The translations under genes were made by a program, and so were the position numbers. Below the pieces are notes generated by a model. That model saw only the letters and a program-made list of their open reading frames with translations, was not told where the DNA came from and made no database searches. Shown one piece after another: positions 17,507 through 27,430 of a stretch of DNA of 64,000 nucleotides. Source of the DNA: Antennarius striatus (Eukaryota > Chordata > Actinopteri > Lophiiformes > Antennariidae); assembly GCF_040054535.1 (NCBI RefSeq), contig NC_090778.1, positions 10,901,001-10,965,000 on the forward strand, written 5' to 3'. Every line of letters begins with the position of its first letter. Position 1 is the first letter of the stretch.

Positions 17507-20500
17507 CACAAGGTGCCTGTAGGCAGCAAGTGATGGGGCAGATGAGCGTTGGGCAGCTCCTTCGTGGTGCGGCCTTAATGAGTAGCCTATAAAGAGGATG
17601 GCGCCTTGCTCAGAGGTGCCTCGGCGGTGCTCGGGTGATGAACTGGCACTTAGTTGACCTGAGGAACCAAGAATGAGTCATCAACCCTCCAAAAAATGAC
17701 CAGCCTGCTCCATCACAGATTATTAATTTAACAGATTATTTTTCTTTCCATCAGATGGGGAGAAACGTGGAGTCGATCACCATGGTCTACGATGTCGAAG
17801 GTCTGGGTCTGAAGCATATATGGAAGCCTGCTATAGAAACATTTGGAGAGGTACGGAGGCTCACATTCTATACAGCCCACACAATGACTTGGACTGATCG
17901 ACATCTTGACGCAACGTTCTGTTTGTCACCAGATCCTCCAGATGTTTGAAGACAACTATCCAGAAGCCTTGAAAAGACTGTTTGTCATTAAAGGTGAATT
18001 TAATCCTTTATTTACATGTAAATCAATGTTGGTTCAGACAGGTTATTTAACAATTTTACTTGCTCTGCTATGGTCATCTTTGCTTTTCTGAATGATTGTA
18101 TCATGCTGTTGAAACATCAGAGTTTTGACTTCTCCTACAGCTCCCAAACTCTATCCTGTGGCCTACAACCTAGTGAAGCACTTTCTATGTGAGAACACGA
18201 GACAAAAGATCCACATCCTCGGGGGTGAGAGGCCACACATTGGTTTGTCTTGTTAACACCGTGAAGGAGTTGATTGTTTTCATTGGTGTCTTTTTCTTAC
18301 CTTCACCCAGGAGGCGTAGAGATTGGTTTGATTTGTTCGTGTCACCATTAGCAGGATGACACTACAGTCTTTCCTACGTAGTAGATGGGTTGAATGAAGA
18401 GTAAATCTTGATGACGGGATAATTCCATCTTTTTTTTTTCACCCCATGACTTTAATTTAATCACTTTGATTATACACGGGTATAATGTAAAAATTTAGAT
18501 AAGATTGCTATTTGGTGAAGCAGGACTTTTGAGACTTTTTGAAGTTATGGGTGCTAAAGAGCCCTGCTAGTTTGTTAAAGTGTGCTCATTTTCTCCTTCT
18601 GTCATTGTTCTCATGAAGTGAGTTGCTGTTTCTGTGGTTTCACAGCTAACTGGCAGGAGGTCTTACTGAAGTACATTGATGCTGAGCAGCTACCGGTGAT
18701 ATACGGGGGTAAGATGACCGATCCTGATGGAGATCCTCGCTGTCGCACCAAGGTGAGTTAGTCGGCATCCAAACGTAGACTTGTAGGTGCTGTGATGCTA
18801 AAAGTAGGCTGATGATGACTTGGGACAGACATTTCTCTGTTGCAGATGACAAATTCACAGCAGTGCTCCCTTGGGTTTATTGTACCATATCGAATTTGTA
18901 ATGATTAAAGACAGCCCTGGTAGACGAACACACATCTACCATCAGATGTTTATAATATCAAATCTTTCTTTCTAACTTTGAATACTGTCAGACATCATTT
19001 TCATAGTTATTTGTGTCTTTGCAAATCCTCACACACTCCACGTGTTGAGCAGTTGGATCACTACCATTTCTACATTATTCATTTTTAGCTGCTAATTATT
19101 GCCTGAGCTCAGTGTTACAAAGCCATGTTTACCTAACCCGAAATATGATTTCTTTGACTCCCACCACCAACCAGATAAAAACCCGATTTGCAGACACATT
19201 CTTTCAATGACATGGTTGAAATCAGTGTCACGATAATAATTAATCAAGATAATTTTCCACTATTGATAAATGCTGTGATTTTAAACATGTATGAAAAATC
19301 ACATAACATGATAATCCTAATATCCAATGCGATTAAAATGTGTTCGAAAGTTATTAAGTGGACAAAACCGGTAGCTAGTCCTTTCATAGGAAATCTATAA
19401 TAATGTAATGATAATAATATAATTATTTTTCACTACACCGGGATTGTTTTGATGAATTTTCCAATTTTGATGAATGGACCAGTCAGACAGAAGTACCAAC
19501 AGTCCTGCAATGGATAACAGTCTGATTCCAACAACAGTCGCCTCTGTACGGTTAGACCTGCAGCAGCTTGTGTGTGATCTATTCATGCAGTTCTCCTGCT
19601 CTGCTGCTCCTACAACAGTTTGCAGTAGCCTTCATTTGGGTTTAGAGCGTAGGGCTTGGCTTTTGCTGGCTAATTTGCACACAGCGCACTTATTACATCG
19701 AGGGTTTTTTAATTTGAATGTCAAACTATGCGAGCTGACCAGTTTTTCCAGGGAGAAATAATTTCTCTTAACAGGAATGATTTAATGCCATATTCTGGTT
19801 AAAAACAAAACACAATGAATGAGATGAATCTAAAAGACTGGATCAGGAAACATTAAGGCTGTAAGCGTGGCTCACTGAGGATTCTGCTACATATGAATCA
19901 GCACAAGGTCAATGAGAGTTGAAGGACAGCTCTGGACTGGGTGTCTGTCGCGGAATGAATCAATACAACTCCAATCATCCTGGGTACTGTTTCTCTCTGC
20001 ATACATATACAGATGAATACGAAATAATAGCAGTCTCATATCATTAGCAAGATAAATCACAGCTTTTGTTAAAATTTCAACTTAAATTTCAACCTCCCTA
20101 TATCATGGTGCATCATTATATGGGGAGGTTTCTCATACTATAGTGTTGGTCCTCCTACTTGATGACGGAACTTTTTTGAAAACGCTGGCCAGGGTGGATT
20201 TTTTCGAAAACGCTGGGTCTGCGTTGTCATGTGGACGGTTTATTTGCAACTTTTTTTATCCGGGGGGCGTGTCCCTGGGATCAAAACCGCTGTGACATCA
20301 TGCATGTGACCCGTGTCTACATGTACAGACGGAGCTAAAACCGGCTATTTTCTGATGTATAACAGCTCTACGTCGGAGATGCGTCAGTAAACATGCTTTG
20401 CACTTATTATATTTGATCACCTGTTTCTTTATTTATGTGTCATAAAGTTTATATATGTATTTATTTATTCATTCATTCATTCACGTTTCTCACCAAAGAC

Positions 20501-23500
20501 GCCGACGCCAGTTCTGGGTCAGACCGGGACGTGCTGTCTGGTGGGAGAACTCTGATGGAGGTCGTCCTCCAGGAGGAACACCGTGAATTTCCACACGTCC
20601 CGGTCCTTTCTCCTGTCGTTCTCGGAGTGGACCGCTAATACACGTTTTGATAAATGCACTGATGTGTTTACGTGTGGACGGAGATTTTTTTGAAAACGCT
20701 GTCGTGTGGACGCAAATTGTTTTCAATGCGTTGCGTTTTCAAAAAATTCCGGCATCGTGTGGACGGGGCCTTATTGCATACCAGGGATCATGGATCAGTT
20801 TGAGTACATCAAATTACTGGAAGTAGTCATGTTACTGTATGCTGGACTGGAGATGCTCTTGAAATGTGTGTTTCAACAAGAGAATGACCCCAAACACACC
20901 AGTGAGTGAGCAAAATCATGTTTCCAGACAAACATAATTCAAGTAATGAAGCGACCAACAAATCCCTGGACCTGAATCCCATAGAAAACTTGTGAGCTAA
21001 CATAAAAAATGCTGCTCATGAGGCAAAACCAAGGAATCCAGAGGAATTGTGGAGCGTAGTACAATTGTCCTGGGCTGGAGTTCCTTTTGACCGGTGCCAG
21101 AAGTTGGTCGACTCCATGCACCACAGACGTGAAGCAGTTATCAGAAACTGTGGTAATGCAAATAAATATTAGCATAACCACAGTAATATTGAATAATATT
21201 TATTCAATATCGAATAATTTTGAAAACTATTTATTCAGCTATGCATATATTTAATAAATATTTGTGATTCTCAGGAAAAGTTGAATCTTCAAGCATTTCT
21301 TAGTTTATACAGCACATTTTTGAGTTTGTAAATAAATATTTCATGACTTTCAGTAAGATATTATCAAATTCGTTACTTTTTACAGTTTTCTTGAATTGAA
21401 ATTAAATGTGCAGTGTCCCCAGTGCATTTGTGTACTTGAAGAATTTTGAGGTTTACTCACCTTGTTAAACACACTGCTATTATTATGAACATAATTGTAC
21501 TAACAAGAACTGATGTTAATTGATGCAGCCTGTGTGTCGCAATCATCAGATGGTTGTGTGTTAAATTGAGGTAAAAAGAACGTGAACACAAACACACAAA
21601 TTGAAGGAAATTAATTCCTTTAAAAAGCTGCCACCTTGTACCCGCTGCAAACGCACCTCGCTTTGTAGAAATGGCCTCAAAAAGTAGTCAGACCTGAAAT
21701 GCTTTTGTAGAGTCGAGCAACATAGGTGCCAGAGTAGTTGTAATTGCGGATAAAATGCTAGACTGACCCTGTTTTTGTCATTTTTCTGTAGATAAATAAT
21801 TGGCCCCGGGACACATGATGAACAGGAAGAGAAATTCAAGTTTCAAGGAATTGAGATTCTTAATCAAAAGAGTGCATTTTTTCTACTTTTTTAAAAAGTA
21901 CACATTTGTTAGCTAGCTGGCTATGTGTTTTTGACTTTTTTTTAAAGTTTGTAGGAACTGAGTTGTCTTATTAAAGAGGCAGTTTGACATTTTTATTTTG
22001 AGGTCTGTATTTTGAAAAATTTATGTAGAGTACAGTATTTTGAAAAATATTCTGCAATCACTCAGTATTGATTATTGCAAAAGGCAATAAATTATCCAAA
22101 TATACACCGATCGCCAAAAATGTGTGAAAACACTGTGGTATATATATTAGGGTGGATGTTGGTGTTCCTAGATTTTAAAATCTAAATCTAGAGTTTTAAA
22201 AAGAAAAAATTCCAGTGTTTTTTTGCACCGTTTTTCTGTTTGCTGTTTGGTTATGCAAATATAACTGAAATTTTAATAGGTGTGTGCAAAGCTGGGTGTG
22301 ATACTTTTCCGAGGCAATTATCCATTTTTTGGCCATTAAGACCTGACTGGATGAAATATTTATTGCATAAATGACTTGATGGATGAAAGGTTGATAACAC
22401 AGAACATTATACTGTATAAGAAACTAAAGCCCGGTAGCAACTAGCTTAGCTTTGCACAAGTGTGGGGTGCAGGGAATAACAACTAGCCTCAAGAGCTGTC
22501 ACTTAGCCAGGACAAGAACCTGCCCAGCGATGTCTCACTGTTTCACCATTAATCCATTGTTAGACTTTTGCTTGTTGGCGCATGGATTTTACTTAAAAGT
22601 CACCCTAGCTTTTTCCCCCAGTTTCCAGTCTATGACCTAATTTGTATCATATCAAGAATTCCCAAAATGTCAAATTGTAATTTAACGTATCCTTTATAAA
22701 GACTTGTTTATCAGTATACATACAATAGTTTGTTTGAATAGTGTGCTCATGAAAGAGTTTGATAGAATTCAGAGAAACAAGGCTCTGCATCTGCATACGT
22801 CCAAATCTTTCTTCCTCAAATGCATTGATTGCTTCTTCATGCACTGCATTAGTTGCGGAACCAGCTTGTTCCTCTTCCTTATGCTCCCATGTGGAGGCTT
22901 TAAAAACACAAAAACAGTGAAAGCACTTCTCGAGAGTCATTGTTCCCTTTGTCCACTCAACTGTAGAAACATGTAACATGTTTCTATTCTATTCTATTCT
23001 ATTCTATTCTATTCTATTCTATTCTATTCTATTCTATTCTATTCTATTCTGTACTAGTAATTTTTCCCTTATGATGTTCTTATGATGTTCTGAAGTTTGA
23101 TTATAAACTGTGTGACATTTCATCCTGTTGTTGAGTGTTAATATACTTTTAATTTGTAAACAAGAAAACAGCATTTCATAATTTAAATGGGTGATATCAG
23201 AATAAAATGTGGGAACAATGTGTGGATAATGCCTGGCTACAATGGAGCAGCATGAAGATGGCTGTATGCACTCCATGAAAATATCAATCTTGTTTGACTC
23301 GACGGACAGGTCTTTTGAAAGTCAGTACAGATGCAGAATGTAACCAGCTGAACAGCTTCAGCAGCTAGAATATCTAACCTTCAAAAGGCTTCTGAGTCAA
23401 GAATGTTTTGAACGACTGAAAAGTCAAGGAGCTGTAACATGGTGGAATCTGTGAAAGACGTGATATGAAAAAAGAGTACTCCCAATTCCTTTTTTAATTT

Positions 23501-24870
23501 CTGTCCCAACATCATACATGTAAAAGAGGGTGGGATTTCCATCAGGTTCCATCAGATTCAGTGTCAGATTCTTTCCAGGGGTGTGGCTTCAGATGGCTTT
23601 CGCTTTCCTTATAGATGTGTTTAAGTCTGAGACGAGTCTTTCTGGAACTGGCGGCTCCAGTATTTGACCTTGTGATATTTGTTGATAAGCCACTCATCCC
23701 ACTGTAAACTCTTTTTTCTGTGAAGAAATCAGTCCGCTTTGTTTGTTGGTTCATGTACTGAGTGTTATTTTATTTTTTATTTATATGATAAATGAAATGG
23801 AATGATGTAAAAGGATGAACTTTTATTTGCAAATGACAAAAAATTACAAGTCTTCAGAGAATGTCACAGTTAAGTGATTGCTTTCTCTTCTTTTCCTTTC
23901 TCCTGACCCCGACTTGAATATTTCATATATTTGTTGTCGATTTTCAACACAAGTATCCTAATCATGTTCATGCACGATCTTGGCTGCAGATAAACCATGT
24001 TGGACCAGTTCCCCCCTCCTACTATGTGCGGGACCATGTTAAGGTGGACTACGAGCGGTGTATGATTGTCAAACGAGGTTCTTCCCAACAGTTTGACTAT
24101 GAGATTCTGTTCCCGGGCTGCGTTCTAAGGTCAGGTTCAAGAGGATGTATATCAATGTTGGCTAGGCTAACCAAACAATTATAAAATATGACTTTGGAAA
24201 AGTAAATTAAAATTAAAATAGCAAGTTATAGTAAGAGTATTAACTGATAGAGTAATGCACAGTGAAAATCACAGCAATACTGTTAACAAAATATTTCTAA
24301 TCCTATATAGATTTATCCCATATACTGAATATTCACAAAGCTTTTTATATGAACAAATTTCTGGTACTATAGAAAGAAAAAAGATCCTAAAAAATTAGTA
24401 AATTTTCCAAGTTATTTCATCTTTTTTTCCCATCTTTACAGGTGGCAATTTGCCACTGAGGGCGCAGACATTGGTTTTGGGGTGTTTCTGAAGGATAGAA
24501 AGGGTGAATGGAAGAAGGCAGCTGAAATGCGAGAAGTTGTGCCCAGCCAGCGCTACAATGCTCACCTGGTGCCTGAGGACGGATCTCTGACCTGTGAGCG
24601 ACCCGGAGTCTGTGAGTACACCTCAGCCGTGTGTTCATAGGGCTTTATGCTGCAGTTATAACAGTACTCAGAAAATGTTGATTATGTACAACGTGAGATC
24701 AGATTCTAGCAGCAGAGAAAATATTTTCTTTTCCTTCTTCCCCAGATGTTCTGAGATTTGACAACACTTACAGCATCTTCCAGGCCAAAAGAATCAGCTT
24801 TACAGTTGAAGTCCTGCTCCCTGACCACTTACAGACCAATAGGGGGGGTGGAGAACCATGTGGAAGTTGA
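9264..24870 (+). CDS. sec14l2: sec14l2-like lipid transfer protein, complete gene
   Basis: Twelve exons splice in phase to 402 aa, against 403 for human SEC14L2: 9264-9317, 11036-11111, 14248-14291, 15425-15487, 15744-15932, 17755-17850, 17933-17993, 18141-18224, 18646-18752, 23990-24129, 24442-24611 and 24746-24870. The order is the CRAL-TRIO N-terminal domain (about 10-60), CRAL-TRIO lipid-binding domain (about 76-250, with [19 protein letters not shown] and [16 protein letters not shown]) and GOLD domain (about 275-385, with [18 protein letters not shown]). SEC14L2 (supernatant protein factor, tocopherol-associated protein) carries tocopherol, squalene and phosphoinositides in the cytosol. 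SEC14L3 and SEC14L4 are close paralogues, so the exact orthologue is not settled. The start [18 protein letters not shown] matches the family N-terminus. Confidence 0.9.
9830..10335. repeat. diverged tandem repeat with CCTTGACCTTGA / TCAAGGTCA motifs
   Basis: Two units about 145 bp apart share ccttgaccttga, a following aaggtcaaa, then tctcagga/aacc and gataa/gatataa, caaaa and caggaag in the same order. It lies in sec14l2 intron 1. A degraded third unit may extend to the left. Confidence 0.55.
11036..11111 (+). CDS. sec14l2: sec14l2 exon 2
   Basis: [20 protein letters not shown], then LRWLR; donor gtgagc. Ends one base into Ala. Confidence 0.9.
12851..12931. repeat. (GT)n microsatellite
   Basis: About 40 uninterrupted GT units in sec14l2 intron 2. 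Confidence 0.98.
13456..13755 (+). repeat. common fish interspersed repeat, decayed copy
   Basis: Related to 6095-6345: it keeps cttcctcccacctcat, aatttaggtgaattgatgactct, tactggataggcttgagcag and gcggataagtg. Confidence 0.6.
13866..13972. repeat. compound (AAT)n / (GAT)n microsatellite
   Basis: Runs of aat and gat triplets followed by ataataaat repeats, in sec14l2 intron 3. Confidence 0.95.
14248..14291 (+). CDS. sec14l2: sec14l2 exon 3
   Basis: 44 nt encoding [15 protein letters not shown]; acceptor ttctcag, donor gtaata. Confidence 0.9.
15425..15487 (+). CDS. sec14l2: sec14l2 exon 4
   Basis: 21 codons starting [20 protein letters not shown]; donor gtaaaa. Confidence 0.9.
15744..15932 (+). 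CDS. sec14l2: sec14l2 exon 5
   Basis: 63 codons. [20 protein letters not shown] opens the CRAL-TRIO lipid-binding domain; [15 protein letters not shown] follows. Donor gtaaga. Confidence 0.92.
16039..16943 (-). mobile_element. hAT transposon remnant with BED zinc-finger fragment
   Basis: The ends are inverted: tagtgctgtcaggcgatta at the left and, read inward on the other strand, tagggctgtcagtttaac at the right. The 8-bp flanks ctatttag and gtatttat match at six positions, consistent with a worn hAT target duplication. On the - strand, 16533-16742 encodes a BED-type finger (CTFCKSEF...LTYHLNAKH) with an ATG, as at the N-terminus of ZBED-like hAT transposases. The catalytic part is missing, so this is an internally deleted copy. 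It lies in sec14l2 intron 5. Confidence 0.8.
17385..17660 (-). repeat. SINE fragment with internal (CA)n
   Basis: Resembles the body of the SINE at 44770-45165 (gggaaattatt, aggtgcctgtaggca, gcgccttgctcagaggtgcctcggc) but lacks its tRNA-like head. A CA run occupies 17449-17511. Confidence 0.6.
17755..17850 (+). CDS. sec14l2: sec14l2 exon 6
   Basis: 32 codons including [20 protein letters not shown]; acceptor ccatcag, donor gtacgg. Confidence 0.92.
17933..17993 (+). CDS. sec14l2: sec14l2 exon 7
   Basis: [20 protein letters not shown]; acceptor gtcaccag, donor gtgaat. Confidence 0.92.
18141..18224 (+). CDS. sec14l2: sec14l2 exon 8
   Basis: [20 protein letters not shown], then RQKIHILG; acceptor tcctacag, donor gtgaga. 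Confidence 0.92.
18646..18752 (+). CDS. sec14l2: sec14l2 exon 9
   Basis: [20 protein letters not shown], then [16 protein letters not shown]; donor gtgagt. Closes the CRAL-TRIO domain. Confidence 0.92.
20017..21500 (+). mobile_element. Tc1/mariner transposon remnant carrying a nested repeat
   Basis: The inverted ends share AATAATAGCAGT (20026 region; reverse strand near 21475). The + strand from about 20785 to 21170 retains decayed Tc1 transposase: [11 protein letters not shown] near 20870-20900, LDLNPIENL near 20970-20992 and [20 protein letters not shown] near 21040-21100, broken by stops. A 0.6-kb unrelated repeat (20145-20772) has inserted into it. It sits in sec14l2 intron 9. Confidence 0.75.
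20145..20772. mobile_element. MITE-like element with terminal inverted repeats
   Basis: Left end gatgacggaacttttttgaa and right end (reverse strand) gatgccggaattttttgaaa are inverted copies. Internal cgtgtggacg/gtcatgtggacgg motifs repeat near both ends. No transposase is seen. It is nested in the Tc1 remnant. Superfamily not determined. Confidence 0.65.
22982..23050. repeat. (ATTCT)n pentanucleotide microsatellite
   Basis: About 13-14 near-perfect attct units in sec14l2 intron 9. Confidence 0.97.
23990..24129 (+). CDS. sec14l2: sec14l2 exon 10
   Basis: [20 protein letters not shown], then the start of the GOLD domain through [14 protein letters not shown]; acceptor ggctgcag, donor gtcagg. 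Confidence 0.92.
24442..24611 (+). CDS. sec14l2: sec14l2 exon 11
   Basis: [20 protein letters not shown] through [20 protein letters not shown]; core of the GOLD domain. Donor gtgagt. Confidence 0.92.
24746..24870 (+). CDS. sec14l2: sec14l2 exon 12 (stop)
   Basis: [20 protein letters not shown], then [21 protein letters not shown] and TGA. A G7 run at 24842-24848 lies in the last codons, and the tail after LLPD does not resemble the mammalian tail. Confidence 0.85.
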
Positions 24871-25380
24871 TGGTAACAAACATAAGGAGTCAATGTATCA
24901 GGTCGAGCACAGCCTGAGAAACCTGATTGTATCAGGAAGCAAATTTATGCTGCAAAAACTTGAAAATATTTAACTCCTGTGGGAATGTATCAGACATATA
25001 TGCCTCCAAACACAGACAATCAGCACCCTCAAATGACGTCAGGTATTCATTCTCAGACGTGTGAAGCTAATCATTTCTGCCAGTGCTCTTAAAGATGACA
25101 TTGATGACGAGGAGAGATGTGAATGTTGCACCACTTTAAGTCTTACAGCAGCGTTAAAAATCCTCCTGTGCCTGTCAGGTGTTCCTGCAGAGGCTGGGAG
25201 GATCGTACAGGCCTGTGTTGCCTGAATTGTCATGTGACACGGTGAAAGCTTTGACTGTAAGGATGATAAATATCTGTGACATAGAGAATGTAGCTGTTTG
25301 GAATATGTGATCATTTGTTTGAACCTTTTTGATGTCCAAAGAATTAGTGTGCAGTTAGAGTTTTAAAATGTAATTTAATA
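24871..25380 (+). other. probable sec14l2 3' untranslated region and flank
   Basis: No coding signal after the sec14l2 stop. No canonical AATAAA is obvious before the Tigger insertion, so the polyadenylation site is unclear. Confidence 0.35.
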
Positions 25381-26339
25381 CAGTGGTACCTCTACTTAGG
25401 AAATTAATTGGTTCCGGAAGAAATTACGTAAGTAGAAAATTACTAAGTAGAGACGCATTTTCCATGCAAATGCCCTAATTCATTCCAAGCCCACAACAAT
25501 TCCGACCTAAATGTTTTATAAAGCATAAAAATGCATCAAAACATGTAACAAATACATGTTACGATTAGATTATTACACAATAAATGAGAGTTGTGCATAA
25601 CGTAAAAAACAAAGAACATAGTAAAGAATAATAATGACGGTCATTTACCTTTTAACTGCTGTCCCCATTGTTTTTTTGCCCTCTTTGGTTCATGCGCTCC
25701 TATCTCACAATGCCGAACAACAGAGTGAATTCCAGTCCTCCTTTTGAACTTCTCCAACCACCCACGCGATGCCTTAAACTCCTTAAACTTCCGTTTGTTT
25801 TAATAACGTGGTGATTGTAGATGCATTATGGCCAGATTCTTTGGCGAGATCAACCAAACGCATCTCTTTCTCATGCTTTTCTATGATCTCTTGCTTTGTT
25901 TGTACGGACAAAAAAAACTCTTTTCTTCGTCTTTTCTTTTCCTCTTTTCTCCTTTCTTGGGGTCCATAGCGAATACGTACTGACAAAGTTATTATATTTG
26001 TTCAAAACTATCAGACTACCTCATGGGTCGAGTGCCGAATGCCGAAGAAACTGCATAAGCTGCATAAACACTGATCCAGCTCCACACAGAGGTGGAGTGG
26101 CATCCCTCTTAGCCAATGGGATGCCACGAAGATACATAATAGGTAATAGCCAATGGCAGAGCAGCTATGAGAATGTTGCGTTCAGGAACCTGTGGGAGTT
26201 TTGAGTATCAGTGATACTGTGTTTTTACATTATGTAAGTCGAAATTTCTTTCGTAAGTAGAGGCAATATTTTCCTGCTGAGAAATTTCGTAAGTAGAAAA
26301 TTTCGTAAGTAGAGACATTCGTAAGTAGAGGTATCACTG
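25381..26339 (-). mobile_element. Tigger/pogo-type transposon with TA target duplication
   Basis: The ends are inverted copies: cagtggtacctctactta and, from the right, cagtgatacctctacttacg. Both ends are flanked by TA. On the - strand, 25783-25986 keeps the N-terminal helix-turn-helix of a CENP-B/Tigger transposase (TKQEIIEKHEKEMRLVDLAK, then ASTITTLLK). The DDE domain is absent, so it is a 959-bp non-autonomous derivative. Extra copies of the taagtaga motif pack the right end. Confidence 0.85.
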
Positions 26340-26524
26340 TATATTGAAAGAAATGTACCACTGGAATTCTGAAATTTGGATTTTATGTTATGGGGGTGGT
26401 GGAGGTGGTGGGGTGGGGTGGGGTGGGGTGATAAACTCATGCGACACAGGCGGCAGCTTCATTCACAGTTGTACCATTATACATTTAAGATACAAGTTAC
26501 AAGTTATTACAAGTTATTTAAGGC

Positions 26525-27430
26525 AGCAATACCCAATCTTTTATGCGCCATGGACCGGTTTCATCTAAGACAGTATTTTCACAGACCGGCCTTCATTTGC
26601 TTGATAATCAATATTGATGCCAGGACGGCTTTAGTCTAATAATACAAGGTGCGCCTTGAAGGTGCGCCTTATAGCCCAGTGCGCCTAATAGTGCGGAAAA
26701 TACTGTAAATTATCCACAGTGGTTTTATGTAAAACGTAGACATGAACATACAATAAACAATCTTTTTTTCATAAAATGATAATCAACATCTCTGTAAACG
26801 AAATAATTGTAAGAAATAAATATATAAAAACTCGATTCAAGTGACTGCACTGATGAGGTGTATTTTGAAATATAGAGACTTACCATCAGTGCATTCAACG
26901 TAGGAGAAATACTGATCATTTCCAATAAAAGAGAGAACAAGTAAATAAAATAATAATTACAATAATGAGAATTAGTGGTTGGGGACCGCTGATCTAGGGG
27001 TAATGGGAGAAGATGACACCTGTAGTGTGTTCTGGACGTCCGGTCTACTCCCAGTTTGGTTTTCTTTATGGTCACTGCAGAAAATCCCGATTCACAAAGA
27101 CAGGAGGTTGGGTTTTCAATACTCTTTGGGTGATCTCAGGATAATCTGCCTTGACTTCAATCCAGAACACTGGTGCAGTTGTGGGCGCTTAATTTAGGGG
27201 TAAAAGCTGGTAACCTGTCACGTGACCGAGACCTGTGAAGCAGGACAGACGCACGCGTTCGTCTGTGCGTCATTCTGCATAAACGTCACTTTTCAAAATA
27301 AAACATCTTTCAAACTCCGAAGTAAATAAAAGTGATGTAAATTCTTTTTTTTCTTTCTGTGCGGCCTGGTACCAAATGACCCACAGACCGGTACCGGTCC
27401 ATGGCCTGGGGTTTGTGGACCACTGATTTA
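26525..27430. mobile_element. hAT-type repeat remnant with an inserted short repeat
   Basis: The left end has gcgccatggaccggtttcat and the right end ggtaccggtccatggcctgg followed by tgtggaccactgattta, the familiar ends of a fish hAT repeat. At 26648-26706 is a separate short repeat built on gtgcgcctta/cagtgcgcctaatagtgcgg. No transposase frame survives. Confidence 0.6.
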
